Source: Sepioteuthis lessoniana (lineage: Eukaryota > Mollusca > Cephalopoda > Myopsida > Loliginidae). Taken from it: a stretch of DNA of 64,000 bases. This document shows, one piece after another, positions 1 to 10,497 of this stretch. The DNA is taken from the NCBI GenBank assembly GCA_963585895.1, contig OY757916.1, forward strand, positions 25,937,524 through 26,001,523, written 5' to 3'. The notes below the pieces were generated by a model. The model saw only the letters and a program-made list of their open reading frames with translations, was not told the origin of the DNA and searched no databases. The first letter of the stretch is position 1; each line of letters begins with the position of its first letter. Position numbers and translations under genes: made by a program.

Positions 1-234
1 CATTCATTGCTATCACTCACTGGTCCACTCTGGCACAGAGTGGTAGCACCTGATAGAGTCCTATCTATGGGTCAAATAGAACTAAACTGTGTATGAATGC
101 TAAACTGAATTGCTTGAAATAGAACTGTTTTGACATTAACCGTTTGTAAACAAAAACTATGCTTTTTGCTTGAAATTTAATTCAGTGTTAAACGACCTGC
201 AAAGGGTTGATACATCGTAAAATAAAACAACTAA
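1..234 (+). repeat. SINE family C, 3' part, cut by window edge
   Basis: The sequence starts inside the body (GGTCCACTCTGGC...AGTGGTAGCACC), runs through the variable AAACTGAATTG / GAAATAGAACTG region and ends at a decayed 3' hairpin (GTGTTAAACGACC...GGGTTGATACATC) followed by AAAATAAAAC. Full copies at 57602-58014 and 60786-61262 give the same order, so the missing head lies left of the window. Confidence 0.6.
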
Positions 235-865
235 GCAATCAAGTTCAAACCATACATGGCAACCAGTCAAGGTGAGAGAAACTTAAATTCAAACCCGTAA
301 AACTTTGCTTCAATGCGTTAATGTGGCAAATTATAATTATGATTATTATTATTATTATTTCTTGGGCATCAATGTTTTTTACTATCTTCTTGCATCAATC
401 TTTTTAAAAAAAAAAGACAATCTTTGTATAGAACATATTAAAACAGAATCTATGTACAAATCAAATTCTGAAAGTTCTCAAAAATGCCCTCATAAATTCT
501 TTTTTTCTGAAATCATCCAATTTGATCATAATTTTTTTACACCATTGCTTATCACTGTTTCTTATCTGATAAAGCAATTTGTTCGATAAAATGTATTACC
601 TTATAAGCCAAAGTGTATTACCTTATAAGCAAAAAAATCCAACAGGTTAGAAGACTTAGTTTTTGAAATCTGTTTTGACAGGAAATTTCCAATTAAAGAA
701 ATCTTGAAAAAACTTCTGCCATAATTAGAAATTCCATTAATTATTTTGAAAGTTTCAATTAGATAACATCTAATCTTACTTTACTATATTGTATGTATTC
801 ATATAATATGTATTCATGTAATATAAATTATATGCATTCATATTACTTTATATATATGTATTCAT
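235..865. other. AT-rich stretch, no feature recognised
   Basis: Contains an (ATT)n run near 338-360 and a short duplicated phrase (ATTACCTTATAAGC) at about 593-630. Short open frames have no recognisable domain and AT-driven composition. I see no gene. Confidence 0.5.
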
Positions 866-1333
866 ATGAAATGCAGTTTCTTCCAGGCAGCTATCATGTC
901 GATACTGCTATATGGATACACTACTTGGACGCTAACTAAACGGCTGGAGAAGATGCTGGACGGCAATTACACAAGCATGTTGCAAGCAATATTGAACAAG
1001 TACTGGCAGCAACACTGCTCAAGGCAGCAACACCCCACCAGGCACCAACTATACGGCCGCCTACCTCCCATCACGAAAGCAATCCAAGCTAGACGAACCA
1101 GACATGCATGACACCACTGGAGAAGCAAAGACGAGCTCATTAGTGATCTACTCCTATGGACCCCAGCATATGGCCAAGCAAAAGCAGGATGACCAGCTCG
1201 AACATACATACGGCAGCTATGTGAGGATACGGAATGTAGCCCTGAAGACCTGCCAGAGGCGATGAATGATAGGGAGGAGTGGTAAGAGAGGGTCAGGGAT
1301 ATCAATGCTAGCGGCATGACATGATGATGATGA
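866..1333 (+). pseudogene. RTE-type LINE, 5'-truncated 3' end of the reverse transcriptase ORF
   Basis: This stretch aligns codon by codon with the last ~145 codons of the near-complete RTE copy at 35390-38575, starting at the MKRSFFQAA segment and ending in the same TGA-triplet tail (1322-1333). It is dead: stops interrupt it at HA*HH (near 1109), AG*PAR (near 1189) and EW*ERV (near 1282). A local duplication of about 18 bp (CAGCAACACTGCTCAAGG) also disrupts the frame after NK.W. Two of the stops replace CGA arginine codons with TGA, as expected from CpG decay. Truncation at the 5' end is the usual result of incomplete target-primed reverse transcription. Confidence 0.9.
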
Positions 1334-2174
1334 TATGTATACGTATTACTTTACTATATTATATGGATTCATCAAGTGAATGAATTGTCAAATCAGCACA
1401 ATTCTCTTCTTTTTATATTAACAGGTTTTGAATGTAAGACTTTGTTCACAATCATCAGTTTTCTCATCCTGTTGTCCTAGTTTATGCGACCCTCTTTTGT
1501 CCAGTTTAGGAAGGTCCTGGAGTACATTACAAATGATACTGCCAAATATTTATTCTTTTGATAAGATTTCTGCTGCAGAGTTTGATTTGAGGTAGTTTCC
1601 TTGGTCTTTTTGTTTACTTTTTCTTCCCTGCTTGATGTTATTTGGTTCTAAGATTTCCGAGTTATTGTAGAGCAAAAAAAAGACATAAACAAATGTCGCA
1701 TTTAGCTCTTGGCCCAAGTTTTTGGACATCTTGTAGTCACGTGTCAATTTTATAATCCAAATCATTTTTCATCCTCCCCATTCTTCAAAGGTGTTGTTTT
1801 CTTACCTCTGTTCTTTGAATTATTTAGATATGGAATAAACTTTGTCTTGTCTCAGCATTGAAACAAAAAATCCCTCCTAGTTTTGCTATTAAAGAAGACA
1901 AGTAAGACTTTTTATCATTTTCGGTCCCTTTTTTATAATACATATTCGTAGAAAAATATGTGCACATTTCATCTGTTAGAAAATGATTGTGTATTTCTGT
2001 TAATATTTCTTGTATGTTTGTTATATTTGCATTAAATATTTCTATATATGTAAAAAAGCTTATGTTGTCTTTCCTTCCCTTTATTCTGTGTTAGTGTATC
2101 ATGGGATATATGTATGCTTATATTAGACCTTGTTGAGTGGAGACATAACTGACTTGTACTAAAAACCAGAAATA
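1334..2174. other. AT-rich stretch, no feature recognised
   Basis: No repeat family shared with the rest of the window and no convincing coding frame was found by eye. Confidence 0.45.
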
Positions 2175-2935
2175 TATAAGCTTCATATTTCGAAGTGTAA
2201 AAGTTTGGTGAAATAAAACGCAGCAGTAAAATACTTAACATCACCTTTTCAATTATATCAGAGAAATAAAAAAATAGAGAAAAGAAATGATTTTATTGTA
2301 AATGGGCTGCCATGTTGATAAAATAAACCTCAAAGAGCTTCAACTGTATTTCTACAGTGCAGAATCTTAGCAACGAAAAATGTGAATATATAGCAGTCCA
2401 AAAATTACTTCACTTCTAATATATTGTTATGCAATTTTATTCTTAGCAAGAAAGGCGTTACAAGAAATTAAAAAATCCACTTGAAATTTAAAACATTCAA
2501 AACATTTAAAATTTGGTCTGAAAGACAATGAATATATTGTAAAAAAAATTGTAAGATATACATATTTATGGCCAATATTTTAACCAATTTGCATAACACT
2601 TGCAGTGCTAGGCCATTTACCTATCATGGCTGTCTTGTATAAATGTATAAGCATTACATTTTAAAGTGTAAAATTCCTTTTTTTAAAATACAGAAGCTGT
2701 GAAGAACAGCGTATACTGAATAGAGGACTAGAAATTTGAATATCTAGTAGCGGACTATAGTTGTGAAGGAATAAACCATGAATGGAAAATACTTAACCCT
2801 CGTCAACTTGTATGTGAGAAATACAAAGAATAGAGAAAAGAAATGATTTTATTGTAAGTTGGCTGCCATATTGATAAGCCCAAAAGAGCTTCAACTGTAT
2901 TTCTCAGCCCAACAGAAAAAAATAAGTGGCAGTTT
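2175..2935 (+). repeat. Direct repeat upstream of the copia-like relic, possibly LTR-derived
   Basis: A segment at about 2258-2357 (AGAGAAAAGAAATGATTTTA, GGCTGCCATGTTGATAA, GAGCTTCAACTGTATTTCT) recurs with about 85% identity at about 2815-2908. A weaker upstream match (AAGTGTAAAA) lies near 2190 and 2660. The second copy ends about 30 bp before the ATG of the gag-like reading frame at 2941, which is where a 5' LTR would sit. I see no clear TG...CA ends or primer-binding site, so LTR origin is inference. Confidence 0.35.
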
Positions 2936-2940
2936 GAGAA

Positions 2941-3930
2941 ATGGATCCAGCAGAATTGAACAAAGATGATGAACTAGAAATGCTTTATCAGAAACTAGAT
3001 AAACTATTTAAGGAAGACTCAAATTAAGCAGCACTTATCTCCTCTGACAAATTTGAATGATACTCAAGACTGGCTGAAAGATTGATAACAGACTATTTGA
3101 TAGAATTTGAAAGGATGATAGCTCAGTCGACAAAACCTCTGAAACAGTAGTTGTATATGGAGCATTATGCAGCGTAAACTTTACAGTAGAAAATAAGAAG
3201 CTCATAACAAATCCAACAACCAAATTTGAAATGATATGCCTACTCGACTAAAGAAATTCTGGATGGAAATCTTTACAAGTTCTATGTCTAGTAGTGCTAC
3301 TAGTGATGTTCAAGTTAACAAAGAAAGTGTTGCCTATTCCAAGGGTGGAACTGTAAGAGAAAGATAACAAACCAAGAAAACAGACAATTTTACTGTAGAT
3401 GTTTAAACTGGTGATAGAATGGTTTAAATCACAAAGGAAGAAGAACACTTCAGGAATGGGAAAACAGAATACACTCTTCCAGTTCAAGAAAAAAATGAAT
3501 CCCTTATGTTCTAGTTATAAAGCATTAATTTACAATATTTATGGTTTCACATATATCATTGGGATAAAAATTGCAGTAAAGTCAAATGGATGACTTTATT
3601 TGTGACACGAATGTTGTTTTAATGTTTCATACATCTGAGTTCAGTTTAAATGAGACATTATCATTGTTTGATGAGACTTTTAATAGTGAGACTATTGATC
3701 TTAAGGTTTGGAACTGATATGAGGTTATCCTCCTTAAAATATGTGATTCCTCCTGATATTATTGATGGATTCAGAGTTGATATAAAATCAGATAGTGTGG
3801 ATGTGGATATTTCCTTGTTGTTAAGCATTTCAACCATGAAGACATTGCTAAATTTTTAAAGGGATACTAGTTGTATTTTGGGAAGAAAGTTAAAACTGAA
3901 CACTGCCTCTACAGGTCATTACATTATGCA
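2941..3930 (+). pseudogene. Decayed Ty1/copia-like retroelement: gag and protease region
   Basis: From ATG 2941 the frame reads MDPAELNKDDELEMLYQKLD and then KLFKEDSN, to a TAA at 3025. Readable pieces continue past stops and frameshifts: a gag-like helix segment (SDKFE...TDYLIEFER, 3030-3110), an HWDKNCSK remnant that could be a zinc knuckle (about 3555-3580), a protease-like stretch (RFGTDMRLSSLKYVIPP, then DSVDVDISLLLSISTMKT, 3705-3850) and NTASTGHYIMHI (about 3895-3930). The order and wording fit the gag-protease part of copia-type polyproteins in invertebrates. This rests on family knowledge, not an alignment. Multiple stops and shifts make it non-functional. The relic is interrupted by the satellite at 3931 and resumes at 4996. 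Confidence 0.5.
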
Positions 3931-4995
3931 TATAACCAAACCATTGCCTATTGATTGTGGAACACTTCATCCATGCCAATAAACAAACCATTGCTTATTG
4001 ATGGTGGTAGACTTACTCCATGCCAATAACCAAACAATTGCATATTGATGGTGGTAGACTTATTCCATGCTTATAACCAAAGCATGCCTATTGATGGTGG
4101 TAGACTTACTCCACGCCAATAACCAAACCATTGCATATTGATGATGGTAGACTTATTCCATGTCAATAACCAAACCATTGCCTATTGATGGTGGTAGACT
4201 TACTCCATGCCAATAACCAAACCATTGCATATTGATGGTGGAACACTTCCTCCCTGCCAATAACCAAACCATTGCATATTGATGGTAGAACACTTCATCC
4301 ATGCCAATAACCAAACCATTGCCTATTGATGGTGGTAGACTTACTCCATGCCAATAACGAAACCATGCCTATTGATGGTGGTAGACTTACTCCATGCCAA
4401 TAAACAAACCATTGCCTATTGATGGTGGTAAACTTATTCCATGCCAATAACCCAACCATTGCATATTGATGGTGGAACACTTCCACCATGCCAATAAACA
4501 AACCATTGCCTATTGATGGTGGTAGACTTCATCCATGCCAATAACCAAACCATTGTATATTAATGGTGGAACACTTCATCCATGCCAATAAACAAACCAG
4601 GTCCTATTCATGGTGGTAGACTTACTCCATGCCAATAACAAAACCATGCCTATTGATGGTGGTAGACTTACTCCAAGCCAATAACCAAACCATTGCCTAT
4701 TGATGGTGGTAGACATATTCCATGCCAATAACCAAACCATTGCCTATTGATGGTGGAACACTTCCTCCATGCCAATAACCAAACCATTGCATATTGATGG
4801 TGGAACACTTCCTCCATGCCAATAACCAAACCATTGCCTATTGATGGTGGTAAACTTATTCCATGCCAATAACCAAACCATTGCCTATTGATGGTGTTAG
4901 ACTTACTCCATGCCTCTAACCAAACCATTGACTATTGATGGTAGTAGACTTAGTCCATGCTAATAACCAAACCAATGCCTTCGATGCTGGTAGAC
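3931..4995. repeat. 47-bp satellite array, about 22 copies
   Basis: The unit begins CCATTGCCTATTGATGGTGG and ends CCATGCCAATAACCAAA; starts at 3941 and 3988 fix a 47-bp period. Two unit types alternate irregularly: one with TAGACTTACT and one with AACACTTC at the same place. The period is not a multiple of three, so the repetitive short open frames on the minus strand (GYWHG-type) are artefacts. It occupies the middle of the copia-like relic. Confidence 0.9.
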
Positions 4996-5270
4996 TTCAG
5001 CTTTTATTTATTAAGGTAATTGAAAAGAAAACCTCACAGGAAACATGACATTAGCAATAAAATTCCACTAGCAGTTCAGCCATCTCAGTGGTAAAAAGAG
5101 ATTCACCCAGACCAGAAATTCTTATAGAAAGGATTTAGAGTTTCTTAAGATACTGAAACAGTTCCTTTCTACTAAACAAGTTGTAGGATTCTGGCTGATG
5201 ACATTTTTTAAAGAATCTGTTATGGATTTGAAGAACATAAAATTTTACTTGCAACCAGATAAAATGTAGC
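4996..5270 (+). pseudogene. Decayed copia-like retroelement: pre-integrase/integrase start
   Basis: After the satellite the plus strand reads QFSHLSGKKRF (about 5073-5105), then DLEFLKILKQFLSTKQVVGF and FFKESVMDLKNIKFY (to about 5250), with stops between pieces. This resembles the pre-integrase zinc-binding region and the start of integrase, where copia polyproteins carry a conserved H.QF.H motif and an acidic MDL segment. It continues the order from the block at 2941-3930, which supports one element split by the satellite. Later integrase and reverse transcriptase segments were not recognised. Confidence 0.42.
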
Positions 5271-6369
5271 TATGAGGATCATGTTCAAAGAGTGTATCAA
5301 AATAATTGGCAGTTTGAAGCCCTCAATTTCATCCATAAACATTAGAGTTCACAAAGGGACAGAGGCTAATAATAAGTTTTCTATGCATGTTATCCAAGAG
5401 GGCTATAGATCCTTTTTTACTTGTCTTTTGGAAAGTTTAATTTCCTTGGGAACATGCCCTGGGGAGCCTGAATCTACTGGGGGGTCTTTATAATGCACAT
5501 TATGCAAGCTATTTTTTTTTCATCATACGTGTGAAACCATGTGCAATACCCTGCACTCATCAGTTGACAACCAGTGATAACACAGTTTTGGTTACTCAAG
5601 ACAGTACAGCCACTTCTGCTGCTTCCAAGCAGCTTTTTCCACCGGACAGGGTATTAAAAAGACTTATATATATATATATATATATATGCCAGACCAATTA
5701 CATTGGATATTCATCTTCATTTTTAGTGTTCAGTTTGCGATTTTTAAAAACATGTTTACTCTCAGCTGTTGATATCATTATGCGCTTACAGTAACAGGAA
5801 TGGTGGTTACGCGGGGATTTCATTCATGCTGAAGACTTTTCATTTTTGACCAAATCCAACTTCATACAAAAGAATTTGAGGCAACTTTTAAACTTTCTTT
5901 GAGAACATGCCTTAGGGATCCAGAATCTGCTGGGGGTGGTTATAATGCACATAAGATAAACTATGAAAGCTCAGAAATTGTGTATGTAGTTTAAATGATA
6001 ACCCCAGGCCCTTATTATTTTTAGTGAAGAATTTGTTGTTGCTGTTATGAGCTGAAAAATCAAAAAATGATTATGCTATATTCACAAGTTTTCATAATGG
6101 AAAGAAGTCAATTGCAAGTTGAATTGAAGAAAGTGAGGGTGGAATGTGTAAGGCAAAAAACACTGAATTGTGTAAAGATTTGTTTGAAGAACAAATCGGC
6201 TCAGTTCCAGGGGGCTTTCCACTCAGGCACCAACTTCCCCCTCATTTAAAGATATAGAATCTTAGTAGATTGCTTAGAGCATGAGGCACACTTAAAAAAT
6301 ATGAAAATGACTGACCTATTTTCAAAATTGCTCCATGTGAATTTTACTTCTGTAGAATCCTGACTTTAA
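5271..6369. other. Unassigned, with an internal duplicated segment
   Basis: A segment of about 65 bp (AACATGCC...GAATCTGCTGGGGG...TTATAATGCACAT) occurs at about 5436-5505 and again at 5890-5955. An (AT)12 run is at 5667-5689. Reading frames of up to 87 codons exist, but none shows a domain I recognise. Confidence 0.4.
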
Positions 6370-6645
6370 AAGGATCTTGTCACACATCCCAACACCATTG
6401 GAAGTTTCGTAAATCCTAACTTCCTGAACTCCCTTAAAACCTCAACATAGTAATCATCCCTCACAGGCTCCCTGCCTACCTTGAATCTCTTATGCCACTC
6501 AAAAACTCATGCAAGATGGTCGAAAAGCAGTCTGAAGCATTCCATATGTTTCTGTGGCATTTTTTCCAAGTTTAAAACAGAATTTTATTGCATATTGTTC
6601 TTCTAAAGTGTCCTCACATCCAGATTTCACTTTTGAAATTCACCA
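6370..6645 (-). pseudogene. Mariner-type transposase N-terminal DNA-binding domain relic
   Basis: On the minus strand, pieces read EQYAIKFCFKLGKNATETYG (about 6604-6545), MLQTAFRPSCMS and, after a one-base shift, VFEWHKRFKVGREPV.DD (about 6505-6455). This is the layout of the helix-turn-helix domain (HTH_48 type) that precedes the catalytic domain in many mariner transposases and domesticated relatives. No DDE/DDD domain follows: downstream minus-strand sequence (VEVLREFRKLGF) is not recognisable as transposase. No terminal repeats were found, so this is a fossil fragment. Confidence 0.6.
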
Positions 6646-6845
6646 GCTGTGACAATCAGACTTTAGTAGGGTGTATTCCAATTCCTGCTGTAGCTGTTCA
6701 TTTGAAGCTGAAATCATAAAAATTGGTCAGTCATCTCATAAGATGTAAAGCAATAACATACTGAATTTTCAAGAGTCTGCAATAATTGTAAATGCCTGTG
6801 CAAAATGTCTGGAAACTTATTGAAGGCACCATGTACCATATTTTT

Positions 6846-6925
6846 TGAGTCTTGACCTAGGATTGAACCCCATCTCCCAGACCATTGGCGAACACTCTAA
6901 CCATCAGGCCAATGGGATGGTTATA
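6846..6925 (-). repeat. SINE family A, head fragment
   Basis: Only the tRNA-like part is present. On the minus strand it contains the A-box region (ATTGGCCTGATGG) and a B-box-like GGTTCAATCC. It is followed by an (AC)n/(AT)n-rich stretch. Confidence 0.65.
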
Positions 6926-6929
6926 TATA

Positions 6930-8330
6930 TATTTTAAAACATGCACACACATACATGCACACACACACAAACATTTTTGTCATTTTCAGGGTGTCATTTT
7001 CAGGTTGGGAATTATGCATTCAAAATGGCGGTTTGAGCAAATACACAGAAATATTTGAAAAATATTTGCAAAAGATTACGTCATGAAACGTAAATTTTTA
7101 AACATGTTAAGGAGAAACATAATGTCTATCAAAAGCTGCATCGTAAAGGTAGAGAATGAAAGAAAGAAAGAAAGAAAGAAAGAAAGGGGGAAGCATGAAA
7201 AAAAGGGTAAATATTATGGACAGATGGACCAGGTTGGAGGCAGATAGAAATGTCTTTCATTTTTGTTGTTTGTCTAAGCTGAAATCCTTTAACATAATTT
7301 AGGCTAAGTAAGGTGAAATTTTGTAAAACCTTGGCCTTTGTTCTATAGTGTTACAATGTGAAATAGTGGAAGATTCTATGATTCTACATTTGTTTTTATT
7401 CTATGATTCTATGTTTGTTTTATTTTTCTCATCCATTAATATGTATTTTTCTTTCCATTTTCCTTATACAACATACCTGTCTGATTGAACCTTATACATT
7501 ACATATATATATATATATATATATATATAACTGCATGTATGTGTGTATGTATGCATGTATTTATATAATTTAAGTGCAAATGTATAATTTCAATTCATAA
7601 TATTCTAACAGAACTTTTTTTAATCTAAAATATCTTTAAGCATCTTTGGTTTGGTTGATATTTTAAATCCATATTTTAAATAACAATTAGGTGCACTTTT
7701 AGTTGATGAGTTTTATTTATTTAATATACATGAACATATATTTCTGTTAACCTCTGATCTGTGTTTGTGTGTGTGTTTGTCTGCATGTTTATTTGTACAT
7801 GTGTACACAGACACACAAAAAAAAACCTGTACAAAGCTCCCAGCTGGTTCTAAGTACCATCTATCAAGAACCTGCATAAGTAGTGGCTAATTTCATCTGG
7901 TGCCTGTATCAGAAAAGGAAAGTAAAAGTGAAAGTGAAAATGAAAGTAACATACATTAGAACACGTAAGAAACAATTTGAATCAATGATTAACAGAATAA
8001 ATAAAAAGGGAAATTAATTGAAAAAAACAAAGGAAAGTAAGAAACATATGACATCTTTGAAAATAAAAAAAAATAAAAAGAGAAAATAAAGAAAAATGGA
8101 ATGAATGTTGATGTGAATAGATGTCAAAAGAAAGGAAATAAGTAATGGGTGAATGAATGAAAAAGATAAAGGAAACTGAATAAGGAATAAAACATGTTTA
8201 TAAAATATAGAAAAATATTAAATAACTTTACAAAAGTTAGAAATATTATGTAAAAAAGATAAATAAATTATATATAAAAAAAATGAAAGAAAAAATTTCT
8301 AAAGAAATGTGATTGATTAATTGATTGATT
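6930..8330. other. AT-rich unassigned stretch with microsatellites
   Basis: Contains (GAAA)n at 7157-7187, (AT)n at 7503-7530, GT-rich DNA near 7760 and an A-rich tract from about 7920 to 8290. No gene or known repeat recognised. Confidence 0.5.
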
Positions 8331-8690
8331 TTAATGGCAAGTCAACCTGTCCAGGGTTTTTATGCCCTGAGGTTAGGGCATAGTGTTTTAATTTACATTT
8401 TTGTGTTGCTGTTTCTTCAGAGATTTTTCTACAAATGGTCCTATTAAACAAATTATTTTTGAATAGATCATTTTGACCCTTAGATCAAATCTAAACAGGT
8501 ACTACCACTCTAGATCCGAGTGGAACTGGGAGTTATGACAATGAAAATGCACCCCACACCCACTAGATCTCCCGAACCAGAGTTTCAAATGTAATCGACC
8601 CTTGTACACCAAACTTTAGGTTAGGTCTTACACCTCTGCAGGAGATACAGTTAGTGTATTCTAAGCCCTGCCAACATGGCGGGGCTAAAA
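8331..8690 (-). repeat. Old SINE family C copy (variant 3' region)
   Basis: Minus-strand order matches family C: GGCTTAGAATACACTAAC-type head at the right end, then GGTCTTACACC, TCCAGTTCCACTC, and the body. The left part (TTTTAATGGCA...TGGTCCTATTAAACAA) differs from younger C copies but matches the copy at 15770-16150, so the two form an older subfamily. Confidence 0.5.
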
Positions 8691-9761
8691 GTTAACTAAC
8701 TACAGATTTACTGATCTTCTGTTGTGAGCATATGGTACACTTCTAAAGAAATTACTTAAGATCTAATTCACACTTGGCTACCAACCATTTTTGCTTTTTT
8801 TTTTTTTTTGCTTTTTCTGCAAACTGGTTACTATACTTGTAAAATCTTTTCCATTTTAAAACTTGGTTATTTTCTCTTTATTTCATCAAGCCTTTCTTAC
8901 TTTCTTAAAACTTTATTCAACCCACTTCTCTCTCTCTCTCTCTCTCTGTCTTATTTATTCTTTAATTTCAACCCAGCATCTCCATAGCAACTGAATTGAT
9001 AAAGAAAGAAGTAGTCTAGATAAGAGGCAATAAATACCCAATTACTCAAAATACTTATTCACTTGTCTTGTCTAGGGCCATCAAAGACTGACACTGACAA
9101 TAAAAGTTCTATAATATATTGTGGGCAGCTAACGTGATCCTTACATAATCAATAACATTGATAATATATTGGATGAAGAAATATTGCACAATCCTGATTT
9201 TTAAAAAAAACAACCTCATACTTTATTATTATCAGTGTAAGTATTTTATGGGATTAGACAGTGTAATTAGAGCTGTTATAAGAAGGGTTCTCTATGATTG
9301 ACTGACAGATTTGTTTCTGTTTTCCTTTTCTTTCTTTCTTTCTTTCTTTTTTTCTTTCTTTCTAAATGATTTTCATTTTTTTTCTTTCCTTCCTGCTTTA
9401 TTTCTTGGTCGTTTGTGCCATTCTTTATAGATTTGTTTCTTTTATTTCATCTTTAATTTCTTTCTTTTTTTTCTTTCTTTCTTAATGATATTCATTTTAA
9501 GTTTCCTTTCTGCTTTCTGTCTTACACTTCAGTGTCATTTCTTTGCAGATTTATCTTTTTGTTCGTTTGTTTGTTTGTTTTTAAGGACTTTGATTTTTAT
9601 TTCCCGTCCAGCTTCTCTTCTTTCTTGTTTGTGTCATTCCTTGATGCATTTTTCTTCTTTCATTTTATCTGTTTCTTTCTCTCATTTTCTTTTTCTGTTT
9701 CTTTCTTTCTTTCTTTTTCTGTAAAAATACATAATTAGTTTAATTCCATTCACAAAAAGGG
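8691..9761. other. Unassigned, pyrimidine-rich tracts
   Basis: (TC)n at 8929-8948 and irregular (TTTC)n / T-rich runs at 9320-9370, 9450-9485 and 9690-9720. The open frames there are low-complexity S/F/L-rich artefacts. Confidence 0.55.
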
Positions 9762-9984
9762 GGAAGTCTCTGTGGTGTAGAGGTTAACGAGCCTTACTGT
9801 GACATCATAGTGAGACAGTTTAAACTCCACTAAAACTATTACATCTACTTTTGGACTAATACCTTTAGGAAAAGTAGGAATCTCCTCCCATCTCTCCGAG
9901 CTGCTATTCTTCAACAGGGACGGATTTGGTATTGAATGACCCATGAAGTTTGATATGCTATTAAACAAAGAAACAAAACTAACC

Positions 9985-9987
<3 letters not shown>
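9762..9987 (+). repeat. SINE family D, near full length
   Basis: The tRNA-like head (GAAGTCTCTGTGGTGTAGAG, GTTAACG) and a B-box-like AGTTTAAACTCC are followed by the body (GGACTAATACCTTTAGGAAA). The 3' hairpin region (GGTATTGAATGACCC...GTTTGATATGCTATTAAAC) ends in AAAGAAACAAAAC. The copy abuts a (CA)n run. Confidence 0.7.

Positions 9988-9989
<2 letters not shown>

Positions 9990-10036
<47 letters not shown>
9990..10036. repeat. (CA)n microsatellite
   Basis: About 23 uninterrupted CA units directly after the family D element. Confidence 0.95.
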
Positions 10037-10038
<2 letters not shown>

Positions 10039-10231
10039 TATACACATTTTAATTTAATTTCGTATATGGTTATACTTCCTCTATTTAAAAAAGTATAAAC
10101 CAAAAAAGCTTTAATAGAGTGTGATATTTAGATAGTTTGCTCAGAAATTATAAGGTTAGCAAGATTTTTAAGAATAGACTAAAAATGTGAATTTTAAAAA
10201 ACTTCAATTATGATATATTATGTAATTTTTA

Positions 10232-10497
10232 ACTGAATCATAGGCTTAGTGGGTAGAGTGTTCACCAATGGTCTAGGAGACCTGGGTTCAGTCCCAGGTC
10301 GTGTCATACCAAAGACTTTAAAAATCATACTTGATACCTCCTTGCTTAACACTCAGCAATATTAGGTACGTATCAAGGGTAAAGTGGAGCAATCCAGGGA
10401 AAGGAGTAGTGCCCTTCCCAACACCTCAGTGTAGTATCTATTGAAAAGGGAGCCTTCTGGCTGCCCTCGACCAAGGTCGCCAACTTTAATTTACTCA
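10232..10497 (+). repeat. SINE family A, near full length
   Basis: Head reads GGCTTAGTGGGTAGAGTGTT (A-box) and GACCTGGGTTCAGTCCCAGG (B-box in a perfect T-arm-like hairpin). The body runs through GGGTAAAGTGGAGCAATCC to the tail GTCGCCAACTTTAATTTACT. This is a good reference copy for the family. Confidence 0.8.

Noticed and set aside
4295..4928. Repeated short minus-strand peptides (GYWHG-type) over the 47-bp array
   Set aside because: The period is not a multiple of three, so the frame shifts from unit to unit; no continuous protein exists.
9485..9738. Overlapping Phe/Ser-rich frames resembling membrane proteins
   Set aside because: They are direct translations of TTTC/TTCC-rich simple sequence.
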